Source: Bacillus alkalisoli (lineage in GTDB: Bacteria > Bacillota > Bacilli > Bacillales > Bacillaceae_I). From it: a DNA stretch of 64,000 nt. Where the stretch lies: contig NZ_KZ454944.1 of assembly GCF_002797415.1 (NCBI RefSeq), positions 2,002,665 through 2,066,664 of the forward strand, written 5' to 3'. The position numbers and the translations under genes were made by a program. How positions within the stretch are numbered: the stretch's first letter is position 1; the number at the start of each line of letters is the position of its first letter. Shown piece after piece: positions 8,718 to 17,052 of the stretch. The notes below the pieces were generated by a model. The model worked only from the letters and a program-made list of their open reading frames with translations, was not told where the DNA came from and searched no databases.

Positions 8718-8900
8718 TTGGAATTGTTCATATTTATTATTGTCATTACAGCCATAATTGGTGGCGTAGGACAAAGCATGTACCAAAGTAAACTAAAAGC
8801 AAGTTTGAAAGAAAAAGAAATAGAACTTGAAAAAGAGAAAGTAGTCTTAGAACAAATTAGATTAGAATTAGAAGTGAAAAAACTAGAAGAACCAAATTAA
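8718..8900 (+). CDS. Small single-span membrane protein with coiled-coil tail
   Basis: About 60 residues. A hydrophobic N-terminal helix (ELFIFIIVITAIIGGVG) is followed by a highly charged heptad-like segment rich in KEKEIELEKEK. The start TTG 8718 is placed by GAGGTGA, which overlaps the DUF2812 stop codon; GTG 8709 is an alternative. Position and overlap make it the third gene of the PadR operon. Function not recognised; a membrane-tethered coiled coil could bind the DUF2812 protein (inference). Confidence 0.6.
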   Translation: MELFIFIIVITAIIGGVGQSMYQSKLKASLKEKEIELEKEKVVLEQIRLELEVKKLEEPN

Positions 8901-8923
8901 AGAATGAAGCCTTTCTTATTATT

Positions 8924-9072
8924 GAATCAATTTCATAATTACTGTTCGTTTAGTGAAAAACGAATGTACCGTTTATTATAATTAAATAACGTTCGATATA
9001 AAACGTTATTTATATGAAAGAATAGGTATAATATTCGTTTTTTGTTTAGTGATTGTACATTATGAAACTAAC
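8924..9072. repeat. AT-rich palindromic element (family B), copy 2, intact
   Basis: About 150 bp between the PadR operon and the next gene. Terminal inverted repeats begin GAATCAATTTCATAATTAC and end with its diverged complement (ATTATGAAAC...). Arms contain AAAAACGAAT and TTCGTTTTTT. The middle has AATTAAATAACGTTCGATAT as in copy 1. Confidence 0.8.
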
Positions 9073-9125
9073 TCAATTAGGAAAGGTTTTTTTGAAATTA
9101 AAAAAGAAGGGGAAATATTTAAAAT

Positions 9126-9794
9126 ATGACAATTACCATCCACCCATTGTTATATCACGTTTTGTTTTATCCAATCATATTTATTCTCGCCATTACACCT
9201 TTTATTGCACTGTCTGAATGGATCATACATAAATATAAAATTCGTTATAAAGAAATTCCAAAAATATTAAGCTATGTTTCTGCAATTCTTGCATGTATCT
9301 TTATATTTAGTTTATACGAAACATATTATCCAGAAAAAGATCATGAAATATACATTACTAGTAAAAATAAGGTTATAGAAGTTAAAAGAAACGGATTGTA
9401 TTTACTTACTACAGATAAAGACATACTAATGGTAATGTTAGATTATCAAGATCCTGTATTAGATTATGAACTCCAAACGCAAGATGAAAAGACGTTAAAA
9501 GTTTTTTTAACCTATTCTTTTAAAGAGCGAAACCCGACTAAACTTAGGTCTTATTTCTCTGATTACAGAAGGGATATAGATGAAGAAATGCAATTCAATA
9601 TCTTTCATCTTCATTCTTACTTTTATAATAATGTACATGAGCAATTTGAGGAGCGTTTACAACAAAGCTTTTCTCAATACTCCTTAGAAGAAATCAATGA
9701 AACCTTATTAGAAAAACTAGAAAAAGAACTAATTCAAAGCGCACAAAGCAAATTGAATAGTGAAAAGATATATATCAAATTATCGATCAAATAA
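9126..9794 (+). CDS. Membrane protein of unknown function
   Basis: A 222-residue protein not recognised from any family. Two N-terminal membrane helices (about residues 8-30 and 47-65) are followed by a hydrophilic domain rich in charged residues, with 'YSFKERNPTKLRSYFSDYRRDIDEEMQF' and a long helical C-terminus. AAGAAGGGG provides an RBS. It stands alone between a family B repeat and the exporter genes. The domain after the second helix somewhat recalls stomatin/prohibitin-type membrane-proximal domains, but this is only an impression. Confidence 0.6.
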   Translation: MTITIHPLLYHVLFYPIIFILAITPFIALSEWIIHKYKIRYKEIPKILSYVSAILACIFIFSLYETYYPEKDHEIYITSKNKVIEVKRNGLYLLTTDKDILMVMLDYQDPVLDYELQTQDEKTLKVFLTYSFKERNPTKLRSYFSDYRRDIDEEMQFNIFHLHSYFYNNVHEQFEERLQQSFSQYSLEEINETLLEKLEKELIQSAQSKLNSEKIYIKLSIK

Positions 9795-9874
9795 CGATTA
9801 CTAGATTTTCCAACATTTCAAGTTATAATAAGTAATATTACATAAAGCATATTGGATTTGAAATGAGGGATACC

Positions 9875-10345
9875 ATGTTATATATTTTCGGACAGTTATT
9901 TTTTAGTTTCATTGCATCTGCCGGATTCGGAGTGATTTTTAATGCTCCTCGAAAAGCATTAGTTCACTGTGGAATTGTTGGAATGGTAGGGTGGATGTTT
10001 TATATCACATTAGCCGATGCTGGAATTGATACCGTTATCGCTTCTTTCGTTGGGGCATTTGTCGTTGCGTTAATTGGCTTGATTTTTGCGAGAAGATATC
10101 GCAAGCCTATGATTATTTATAGTGTTGCAGGAATTATTCCATTAGTACCTGGTGGACTAGCATACAATACGATGCGACATGTCGCACAAAATGATTATCT
10201 TGCCGCTATTCCGCTTGCTGCAAAGGCGTTCATGATATCAGGAGCTATTGCAATGGGACTTGTTTTTGCAGAAGTGTTCGTACAAATTGTTATGAGAATT
10301 ATTGTCCACTCTAAAGAGAAACGTTTGAAGCAAGGTGTGTCATAA
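9875..10345 (+). CDS. Threonine/serine exporter, small subunit (DUF3815, YjjB-like)
   Basis: A 156-residue protein with four to five membrane helices, matching the C-terminal half of ThrE. 'GFGVIFNAPRKALVHCG', 'YRKPMIIYSVAGIIPLVPGG' and 'AAKAFMISGAIAMGLVFAE' are family features. ATG 9875 is preferred, since GAGGGA at 9866-9870 lies just upstream; the ATG at 9863 overlaps that site. The next gene begins directly after its stop, and the pair together equals a full ThrE transporter. The role is efflux of threonine or serine, driven by the proton gradient (family knowledge). Confidence 0.85.
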   Translation: MLYIFGQLFFSFIASAGFGVIFNAPRKALVHCGIVGMVGWMFYITLADAGIDTVIASFVGAFVVALIGLIFARRYRKPMIIYSVAGIIPLVPGGLAYNTMRHVAQNDYLAAIPLAAKAFMISGAIAMGLVFAEVFVQIVMRIIVHSKEKRLKQGVS

Positions 10346-11098
10346 ATGGAGAAAAAAGAATTAGAAGAAGTAAAATCAGTCGTTTCCATCTGTTTACTCG
10401 CTGGAAAAATAATGATGGAGAGTGGGGCAGAGACGTATCGAGTAGAAGACACGATGACAAGAATGGCAAAAGCTTTTGGCGTAGAAGATCCACACACATT
10501 TGTCACTCCAACTGGAATTATTGTTTCTTTAAAAGATATTAATCCTACTCAACTAGTAAGAATTAATAATCGAACAACTGACTTAGAAAAAGTAGAAAAA
10601 GTAAATGATATTTCGAGGAAAATTACGAACGGTGAATTAACGTTAGAAGAGGCCCATGAAGCGTTAAAAACACTACAAAACACGAATTTGCAATTTTCTA
10701 TACCAATTCAAATATTAGCTGCCTCTTTAGTTAGTGGAGCATTTTTAATTATGTTCAAAGGGATATTACAGGATTTTATACCTGCTTTTATTATTGGTGG
10801 AGTAGGGTACAGTAGCTTGCTTCTCATTCAACACTACTCTAATGTGAAGTTTTTCGCTGAATTTATGGCGTCTTTAATAATTGGATTTCTTGCTTTTTAC
10901 ACGGTAGAGATTGGTTTAGGATACGAGTTAGATAAAATAATTATCGGATCGGTTATGCCACTTGTTCCTGGTTTATTAATAACGAATGCCGTCCGGGATT
11001 TAATGGTAGGACATTTCGTATCAGGACTATCTAAAGGGGCGGAAGCATTTCTAACAGCGTTTGCCATTGGAGCTGGTGTAGCAGTTGTGTTTTTATAA
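10346..11098 (+). CDS. Threonine/serine exporter, large subunit (DUF1212, YjjP-like)
   Basis: A 250-residue protein. An N-terminal cytoplasmic domain ('GKIMMESGAETYRVEDTMTRMAKAFG') is followed by five hydrophobic helices, with 'GSVMPLVPGLLITNAVRDLMVGH' near the end. It is the N-terminal-half equivalent of ThrE and starts immediately after the stop of the small subunit. The exporter is thus split into two genes, in the order small-large. A strong hairpin terminator follows that can also serve ponA on the other strand. Confidence 0.87.
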   Translation: MEKKELEEVKSVVSICLLAGKIMMESGAETYRVEDTMTRMAKAFGVEDPHTFVTPTGIIVSLKDINPTQLVRINNRTTDLEKVEKVNDISRKITNGELTLEEAHEALKTLQNTNLQFSIPIQILAASLVSGAFLIMFKGILQDFIPAFIIGGVGYSSLLLIQHYSNVKFFAEFMASLIIGFLAFYTVEIGLGYELDKIIIGSVMPLVPGLLITNAVRDLMVGHFVSGLSKGAEAFLTAFAIGAGVAVVFL

Positions 11099-11122
11099 GT
11101 CATTTATCAAAATAGCATGTAA

Positions 11123-11158
11123 AAAACCGTACTCTACTTTTTAGAGTACGGTTTTTCT
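11123..11158. terminator. Bidirectional terminator between the exporter and ponA
   Basis: A 14-bp perfect stem AAAACCGTACTCTA/TAGAGTACGGTTTT with T-runs on both strands, placed between convergent genes. Confidence 0.9.
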
Positions 11159-11168
11159 CGGTCAGAGA

Positions 11169-13742
11169 TTATTCGTCGTCGTCATCATCGTTGTCATTAT
11201 TTCTTCTGTTATTACGGTTTGTATTTTCTTCGTTCGTATCGTCGTCATCATCGTCATCGTCATCATCATCCTCGTCGTCATCAGGAGGGGGGAGAGGGTC
11301 TGGAATTTCGATAATAATTTCTTCCTCTTCTTCCACTAACTCAGGGATGTTAACAGTTTGAGTAGATGTTTCACTACGCTTTTCTTCCGCTTCAGTTAGA
11401 AGGGCGGTTACCTCGACCTTAATTCTGCTTCCTGGTTGAGGTGATTCAATAATAACACCAAGGTCTTTTGTTACAGTTAAGATCTGAGCGTTGCCATCAT
11501 TAACGGTAGCTTTGACTTCAAAGCTAACTTTATCTAACAAGCTTCCGTCATATTGCCAGTTTACTAACACTTCATCTTTTTCTTCATCATATACAACAGT
11601 TAAACCGCTAGGCGCATCTAAACGCTCGAATTCCGTGGAAACTTTAGTCGGTTCTGTTCCTCTAATAAAATACTCATTCGTTATCTTATCTTTAGGAGTA
11701 AACTCACTAGCAAGAAGCGGAGGGTTCGAGCCTTTCTCTATTGCTACACGAACAACACTGTTCGGTACTCGGAAGTCCGCTTTATCCGCATCTTTTGTCG
11801 ACACATGGGAGATTAAATTTTTAAATAAATCTCTCGCTGCACGACGTTCTTCTTGTGAGCGTAAATAATTATCAGTACCCATACGTTTAAATCCAGCCCA
11901 TATTGCAGCTGTGTATGTTGGTGTATAACCCGAGAAAATAACACTTGGTACAGCTCCTGATGGATGATTCAATCTCTCACGTGTTTGGGCATCAAAGTTT
12001 GTTGTACCCGATTTTCCTGCCACATTTAAGCCAGGCACATTAGCCGAACCTGCAACGTTTCCAGGATCACGTAGAGCAGACTTTAGCATATCCGTAATCA
12101 TGAACGCAGTAGAATCTTTCATTGCTATTTCTGGTTGATTGTTTAAGTTAACAGTCGTTCCATCAGGGAAGACGACTTTTGTTACCGCATAAGGTTCTGT
12201 GTAAACACCTTCATTACCAAAACTAGCAAAAGCACCTGCGAGTTCTAATGTAGTTGTTCCTGATGAGAACCCACCTAGAGAATACGCTTCTGTATAGTTT
12301 TCAGGAATAGAAACACCAATTTTTGTCGCAAAATCTCGTGCTTTTTCTTTTCCAACCTCTTGTAAAGCTTTTACAGCTGGAACGTTACGAGACTCAACGA
12401 TATGTTGTCTCATACTCATCCAACCTTTAAAATTATCATCCCAGTTACGAATAGCGTTCTTTTCACCTTCAGTGTAATTGTGAGCTTCATCATTTATTTG
12501 ATGATATGTTGACCATTGAAGGTGTTCTATTGCAGGTCCGTAATCTAAAATTGGCTTAATAGCAGAACCTGGTTGGATTGGTTCATCGGTAGCGTAGTTC
12601 GTACCTGTTTTAACATAGTTACGCGCACCACCTATAGCTCTGATTGCACCAGATTTTGTATCTAAGAGCGTAATACCAATTTGGTAATCTTCGTTGTCTT
12701 TATGTTTTACAGGGCTTTCATCCGATATCAGGAGCTCTACATGTTGCTGTGCATTTTGATCTAAGGTTGTGAAAATTTGAAGACCATCTGTGTTAGGATT
12801 AATTTGTTCACCTAATTTTTCACTAATCTCATCCACAACTCTATCAATAAATGCATCGTAACGGTTAGCATATCGGTTTGTTTCTGAACCTTCGACAAGT
12901 GTTTCTGTTACTGGTACATTTCTTGCTTCTTCTGCCTCAGCTTCTGTAATTTTCCCGTGCATAACCATTAAGTGCAGTACGACATTTCTTCTGCGTTCTG
13001 CATTTTCAGGATTACGTTTCGGGTTATACGGATTAGGACTCTGCGGAAGACCAGCTAACATCGCAATTTCATGCAGTTCTAATTCATCTAATTCTTTTCC
13101 ATAATAATTTTGAGCAGCTGTTTGAATACCATAAGATCGGTTAGAAAAGAAGATTTTATTTAAGTACATCTCTAAAATTTCTTCTTTTGAAAAACGGCCT
13201 TCTAATTGATAAGCTAAATAAAATTCCTGTGCTTTACGTCTTAACGTTTTTTCTTCTGTTAGAAAGGAAAGTTTCACAAGTTGTTGTGTAATGGTACTAC
13301 CACCTTGTGCTCCAAACCCACCTGTAATATTCGCGACTACAGCGCCAGCTAAACGACGATAATCTACACCGTTATGTTCAAAAAAACGAACATCTTCTGT
13401 AGCTAAAAATGCATCTATTACTTCTTGAGGAATATCATTAAAGGAAACAACTTCTCTTGCTTCGTGACTTCCAAGCTCTGCAGCTAATTCCCCATCTTTA
13501 TCCATAACTGTTGATCGCACTGCTACTTTTAAGAGTGTTTCATCTAGTGGTGGTGTATCTTTAACATAATAGGCAAATGTGGCCACACCAACTAGTAAAC
13601 CAGCAAGACCGAGTAAAAAACCAATTAAAATTACCTTTTTTAGAATACTAGATACTTTTTTCTTTTTGGAACCGCCATTTTTAGCTTTTTCAGCTACGAG
13701 CGCTTTCCGTCTTGCTTCTCTTGAATTATTTTTTTCTGACAT
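11169..13742 (-). CDS. ponA: Class A penicillin-binding protein 1 (PBP1A/1B)
   Basis: A bifunctional peptidoglycan glycosyltransferase/transpeptidase of 857 residues. A cytoplasmic basic N-terminus, one membrane helix (about 37-60) and a GT51 domain with catalytic Glu116 in 'ATEDVRFFEHNG' come first, followed by 'GGSTITQQLVK'. The transpeptidase carries Ser393 in SAIK, SRN at 451-453 and KSGT at 577-580. A fibronectin-like segment (about 700-790) precedes an extracellular tail dominated by Asp, with an unbroken run of 11 Asp. It lies 41 bases downstream of recU, as in B. subtilis, where the two form an operon. The acidic tail is much more charged than the tails I know from this family. Confidence 0.95.
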   Translation of the reverse strand: MSEKNNSREARRKALVAEKAKNGGSKKKKVSSILKKVILIGFLLGLAGLLVGVATFAYYVKDTPPLDETLLKVAVRSTVMDKDGELAAELGSHEAREVVSFNDIPQEVIDAFLATEDVRFFEHNGVDYRRLAGAVVANITGGFGAQGGSTITQQLVKLSFLTEEKTLRRKAQEFYLAYQLEGRFSKEEILEMYLNKIFFSNRSYGIQTAAQNYYGKELDELELHEIAMLAGLPQSPNPYNPKRNPENAERRRNVVLHLMVMHGKITEAEAEEARNVPVTETLVEGSETNRYANRYDAFIDRVVDEISEKLGEQINPNTDGLQIFTTLDQNAQQHVELLISDESPVKHKDNEDYQIGITLLDTKSGAIRAIGGARNYVKTGTNYATDEPIQPGSAIKPILDYGPAIEHLQWSTYHQINDEAHNYTEGEKNAIRNWDDNFKGWMSMRQHIVESRNVPAVKALQEVGKEKARDFATKIGVSIPENYTEAYSLGGFSSGTTTLELAGAFASFGNEGVYTEPYAVTKVVFPDGTTVNLNNQPEIAMKDSTAFMITDMLKSALRDPGNVAGSANVPGLNVAGKSGTTNFDAQTRERLNHPSGAVPSVIFSGYTPTYTAAIWAGFKRMGTDNYLRSQEERRAARDLFKNLISHVSTKDADKADFRVPNSVVRVAIEKGSNPPLLASEFTPKDKITNEYFIRGTEPTKVSTEFERLDAPSGLTVVYDEEKDEVLVNWQYDGSLLDKVSFEVKATVNDGNAQILTVTKDLGVIIESPQPGSRIKVEVTALLTEAEEKRSETSTQTVNIPELVEEEEEIIIEIPDPLPPPDDDEDDDDDDDDDDDTNEENTNRNNRRNNDNDDDDDE

Positions 13743-13783
13743 AAAAATACCTGCCTTTCTCCAAAAGTGTCTTGCTACGAAGG

Positions 13784-14383
13784 TTAGCAGTACAACTTGT
13801 CTATAACTTTAATATAGTCAATTCTAGGTTGATAGCCAATAGGTAAGAGGTAGCCATCTTGTTCTATTTCCGCTTTAGTAATAGACTTTCTACCCCCAGA
13901 TGCTTTTCTATCCCAATAATCTAAAAGCTTTTCTGCAGGTAATAAGTACACTTCGTTTAAAACACTGAACATTAATATGACGAAACAAATTCCATTTTGT
14001 TTCAACACATCTTTCATATGACTTATTTGATGCTCATGGAAGTTTTGTAATGGAAAGGATGTTTTATTTTTTGTTTCCTTTGCCTCAAAATCAACATATC
14101 TTCCTTTGTATACCCCGTTAAAATCGGTTGTGGAAGCTAATTTGAAATAAGCTTCTTTAATGACAGCTGCACTCCTTTGTGGGTAGTCAACTTGTACAAT
14201 TTGCACTGGTGTCGGTTTTTTATGTATAACGGCAATTTGTCTGTTTAAATAATACAGATTCGTTTCATGTAAATCTTCCTCTAACGACATGCCTCGGTTA
14301 CCATATTGTACTTTTTGTTGAGCTTGCTTAGTAGGAGCATTTTTTTGCTCATAAAGCTTTCCGTTAGGATACCTTATATTCAT
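13784..14383 (-). CDS. recU: Holliday junction resolvase RecU
   Basis: A 199-residue nuclease that cleaves four-way DNA junctions and modulates RecA during recombination and chromosome segregation. The catalytic D-E-x-K arrangement is visible in '[19 protein letters not shown]' (Asp87, Glu100, Lys102), with '[17 protein letters not shown]' upstream. GGGGG gives the RBS. It is the first gene of the recU-ponA unit, divergent from yppC, the order found throughout Bacillus. Confidence 0.95.
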   Translation of the reverse strand: MNIRYPNGKLYEQKNAPTKQAQQKVQYGNRGMSLEEDLHETNLYYLNRQIAVIHKKPTPVQIVQVDYPQRSAAVIKEAYFKLASTTDFNGVYKGRYVDFEAKETKNKTSFPLQNFHEHQISHMKDVLKQNGICFVILMFSVLNEVYLLPAEKLLDYWDRKASGGRKSITKAEIEQDGYLLPIGYQPRIDYIKVIDKLYC

Positions 14384-14448
14384 AAATTTCCCCCTATAAG
14401 TAAAAACTACACACTACTATTCAACTTATTTTATCACCATACGGAGAG

Positions 14449-15495
14449 TTGGGATGCATTTTGTTCTTTCGAAGTACTAATTTAGCCTATGAAAACATTA
14501 AAAATAAACGAAAAAATTATAAATACTCCCATCAAGAAAATAAGTTTATCACTGAAATTAAAAAAAATACAGTAAAATTTAATGTCGACAATGTGTCTAG
14601 GACGGAGGCGTATGCTAACTTTTTCTATTCAAATCCGGAAATAAAGTGGTCGTTTCTTGCTAGTATGGTTTCTCGTAATGCAGGATGGAACATGACCGAT
14701 TTAAAAGGAAGATGGTTTACGCTAGCATTAGATGAACAACAACGAGATAGACTATTTTTCACATATGAACGCGCCAACTGGATCATCTTTCAAGATGCCT
14801 ATCCACAGCTTCTATTATATGAACTCTCAAAAAAATTAGGAACATCGCTTTTCCACCTATTACATGCATTTTCTGTTTCAGTATTTATGGAACAAGAGTG
14901 GGAAGTCTTTTGGTCTTGCAAAAATGAGGAACGATTAGTTACTTCCCTCATTATTAATGAACAAAACATGATAGACCATCCTGTTATTAAAAATCCATCC
15001 CTTCAAAAAGATGTATTCCAATCGCTTGCGTTTATCCTTCAAGATATAGGACATTTTAGTTGTGTTGTGTTTCCAACGTTGGATGGTGAATTATATGGTC
15101 ATTCAGTTTACCATTTTAAAAACATAAATAATCGGATTTTATTAGGAAAGCAGCTTTCTAACATTCTATTTCATCCTGAGTTATTTATGAAGTTTTATTC
15201 TTTTTCGAAAAAAACAGTCCATACAGGTTCTCGTTACGACTATGAAAAGTATTTACACAAAAACTTTACAAGACAAACGCCATTTTTAAGAGTTGCTTAC
15301 GATATTGTTCAACATGTTCCAGTCGTCCAAGAAGATTGGGTTTTTAAGCAGCACAAAAAAATATCAAACTGGAATGCCATTGTGGAAGAAAAAGCTAAAC
15401 ATCCAAATCCGCTTACACATTGGTTTTTACATAAGCAAAACGAGCTACATGGGTTAATTGCTTTAAATAATTGGGTGTTAAGAGATAAAAGGTAG
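14449..15495 (+). CDS. yppC: DUF2515 protein YppC
   Basis: A 348-residue conserved Bacillus protein divergent from recU. The DUF2515 core is clear: 'VDNVSRTEAYANFF', 'IKWSFLASMVSRNAGWNMTD', 'YERANWIIFQDAYPQLL'. Function unknown. The start is uncertain. The first in-frame start after the GGAGAG site is TTG 14449, which abuts that site; the well-spaced ATG at 14454 is out of frame and ends after eight codons. A TTG at 14461 is the other choice. Either a rare start or an error/frameshift at the extreme 5' end would explain this. Confidence 0.8.
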   Translation: MGCILFFRSTNLAYENIKNKRKNYKYSHQENKFITEIKKNTVKFNVDNVSRTEAYANFFYSNPEIKWSFLASMVSRNAGWNMTDLKGRWFTLALDEQQRDRLFFTYERANWIIFQDAYPQLLLYELSKKLGTSLFHLLHAFSVSVFMEQEWEVFWSCKNEERLVTSLIINEQNMIDHPVIKNPSLQKDVFQSLAFILQDIGHFSCVVFPTLDGELYGHSVYHFKNINNRILLGKQLSNILFHPELFMKFYSFSKKTVHTGSRYDYEKYLHKNFTRQTPFLRVAYDIVQHVPVVQEDWVFKQHKKISNWNAIVEEKAKHPNPLTHWFLHKQNELHGLIALNNWVLRDKR

Positions 15496-15569
15496 TTGCT
15501 GTTTGTTTTAGTAGATAAACGAGGAATATTGCCGATAGTGAGAACAAGCGGTTGTGCAAACTTGGAATA

Positions 15570-15777
15570 TGAGGACCACTTTTATTCAAAGTACGAAATA
15601 AGATGGTAGTCATAGCAGTAATGAGGACCATCTTTAGCAGAAAAACCAGCCAAGATGGTCATCATAGCGTTAATGAGGACCATCTATAGCGGAAAAACCA
15701 GTCAAGTTGGTCTGCATAGCAGAAAGGAGGACCACTTTACATAAAAATAGCAACTAAAATGATCCTCATAAAGCGTT
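15570..15777. repeat. Tandem array I: four units of exactly 52 bp
   Basis: Units begin with (T/G)GAGGACC at 15570, 15622, 15674 and 15726, a constant spacing of 52. The middle units hold GAGGACCATCT, AAAAACCAG and AAGATGGTC, so GACCATCTT pairs with AAGATGGTC within a unit. The array fills the gap between yppC and the small minus-strand gene. It is not coding. Confidence 0.85.
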
Positions 15778-15779
15778 CA

Positions 15780-15896
15780 TTAAGTTGACGGTCTGTTTGG
15801 ACCGCCTAGCTTTTTATCTTCATAGCCTGGAGCATTTTCACGACCCTTTTGCTGCTTCTGCTGTTCCTGTTGTTTACTATTATTATGCTTAGCCAT
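15780..15896 (-). CDS. Small hydrophilic spore-type protein (38 aa)
   Basis: 38 residues, very rich in Gln, Lys and Asn with no hydrophobic core: MAKHNNSKQQEQQKQQ, then 'GRENAPGYEDKKLGGPNRPST'. Composition and context resemble minor small acid-soluble spore proteins, but I do not recognise a named family. A strong GGAGGTG lies seven bases before the ATG. Upstream of it is a short hairpin ACTAATAAG/CTTATTAGT whose middle, TAAGGAAAACT, is also present before sspL. Confidence 0.65.
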   Translation of the reverse strand: MAKHNNSKQQEQQKQQKGRENAPGYEDKKLGGPNRPST

Positions 15897-16074
15897 TTTA
15901 CACACCTCCACTAATAAGTTTTCCTTATTAGTTAGAAACATGCAGAATATAGATAAAGAAAAAGGAGAAATTGCACTTTCTTTGACGAATTAATTCTAGT
16001 TTTGTCAGGTGAGAAGGGAGTGGCCATTTTTCGTTGAATTTGTAGGGTAACAAAGAGTGGAGGAGAGGTAACAA

Positions 16075-16323
16075 ATGAACAATCTTATTTCTCGTGATGA
16101 AACTTTAAAGCAGATTGATACATTATTCGATACTTTAGATACATTAGAATTAACGATGGCTAAAAAAGTGCAGGACGAAAAAGAATATATTGAAAACGAA
16201 ATAAAAAAACGTATTGAACAATTACATGAAACGATAGATGATATGGAACGTATAATGAAGGAAGAATCTTTACAAAGAAAAAAGCCACTAAAAGTGTATG
16301 CACAAGCTGCTTTATCCTCTTAA
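16075..16323 (+). CDS. yppD: Small coiled-coil protein, probable YppD
   Basis: An 82-residue, mostly helical, acidic-basic protein ('ELTMAKKVQDEKEYIENEIKKRIEQLHETIDDMERIM'). Assignment to YppD rests mainly on length and on its place between yppC and yppE, as in B. subtilis; function unknown. GGAGAGG is the RBS. It is followed after 45 bases by yppE, likely in one transcript ending at the terminator at 16720. Confidence 0.6.
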   Translation: MNNLISRDETLKQIDTLFDTLDTLELTMAKKVQDEKEYIENEIKKRIEQLHETIDDMERIMKEESLQRKKPLKVYAQAALSS

Positions 16324-16368
16324 TAAATTTTATTGCTTATGATAGGATATGTAATAGAGGTGAATTTT

Positions 16369-16734
16369 GTGCACACGGAAAAAAAACTAGTTAAACTTAA
16401 TAAGAAATTATTATCGGAAGTTAATAAATTGGAATCAATACTTCAAGGGAAAATAGAAAAGGGTGAACAACCAGATTTCTTTCTAGAAGTAAAACCATAT
16501 GCTGATAGGGTTCATGCACTTACAGAACAATGGAAAATATCCACAACCCAATGGGTTAAAGATAATAAACCAAAGTACTTACATGAGAGTCAAATTGAAA
16601 ACACAGCAGAAAATATACAATTAGTTTCTGTTCAATGTTTTTATCCAGATACGAAGAAAAAACGTTTTCAATCGATGATTCAGTCTATAAAATACGTATT
16701 AGAAGATGTAAATAACAAGTGGGAAGCAAAATAA
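16369..16734 (+). CDS. yppE: DUF1798 family protein YppE
   Basis: A 121-residue helical-bundle protein of unknown function. 'PDFFLEVKPYADRVHALTEQWK' and 'FYPDTKKKRFQSMIQSIKYVLE' are features of the DUF1798/YppE family. The start is GTG 16369 with GAGGTGA nine bases upstream; an earlier in-frame TTG at 16333 has no RBS. The terminator hairpin overlaps the stop codon region. Confidence 0.78.
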   Translation: MHTEKKLVKLNKKLLSEVNKLESILQGKIEKGEQPDFFLEVKPYADRVHALTEQWKISTTQWVKDNKPKYLHESQIENTAENIQLVSVQCFYPDTKKKRFQSMIQSIKYVLEDVNNKWEAK

Positions 16735-16748
16735 TGCTTCCCATTTTT
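16720..16748 (+). terminator. Rho-independent terminator of yppD-yppE
   Basis: An 8-bp stem TGGGAAGC/GCTTCCCA overlapping the yppE stop codon, then TTTTTAT. Confidence 0.8.
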
Positions 16749-16757
16749 ATATGAAGA

Positions 16758-16919
16758 TTATTCTTTTTCCACTTGAATTGTTACAGGACGATCTCCTTCA
16801 CTTGCTACAGGTTCAATTGCATATTCCACCTTTTCAAACACTTTTCGTTCCGCTGGTTGCGCACCAATTGTAGGTGTATGTCCTTTTTTCTGATGTTGAA
16901 AGTTTTTCCCTCTAGCCAT
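16758..16919 (-). CDS. Small conserved-looking protein (53 aa), unknown
   Basis: 53 residues: a basic N-terminus (ARGKNFQHQKKGHTP) followed by a more acidic half with 'VFEKVEYAIEPVASEGDRPV'. The ATG is preceded by AAGGGGGGGAT. Not recognised; size, His/Lys-rich start and surroundings suggest a spore or stationary-phase protein. It is transcribed towards the yppE terminator, which has a T-poor reverse strand. Confidence 0.55.
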   Translation of the reverse strand: MARGKNFQHQKKGHTPTIGAQPAERKVFEKVEYAIEPVASEGDRPVTIQVEKE

Positions 16920-17011
16920 TTAAAATCCCCCCCTTAGAAATTTCTACATTACTCTTATAATTTTTCCTATATCAAAAGTAAAACACCTATAAAATTATTG
17001 GCAAAAATAAA

Positions 17012-17041
17012 AATAAAAGCAGGTGGCTAAGCCCACCTGCA
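17012..17041 (-). terminator. Minus-strand terminator, probably for yppF
   Basis: A stem GCAGGTGG/CCACCTGC around 17020-17041. The minus strand continues with a TTTTATTTTTATTTTT tract. The yppF stop lies about 165 bases upstream on the minus strand, with a family B repeat in between. Confidence 0.65.
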
Positions 17042-17052
17042 CTAGTTATTCT

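Noticed and set aside
11230-11290. Frameshift making the poly-Asp tail of ponA
   Set aside because: The frame is continuous with the preceding fibronectin-like segment and ends just before a normal terminator. Acidic or polar tails are known in this family.
15570-15777. CRISPR array
   Set aside because: Whole 52-bp units are repeated with scattered changes. There are no constant repeats with unique spacers, and no cas genes are in the window.
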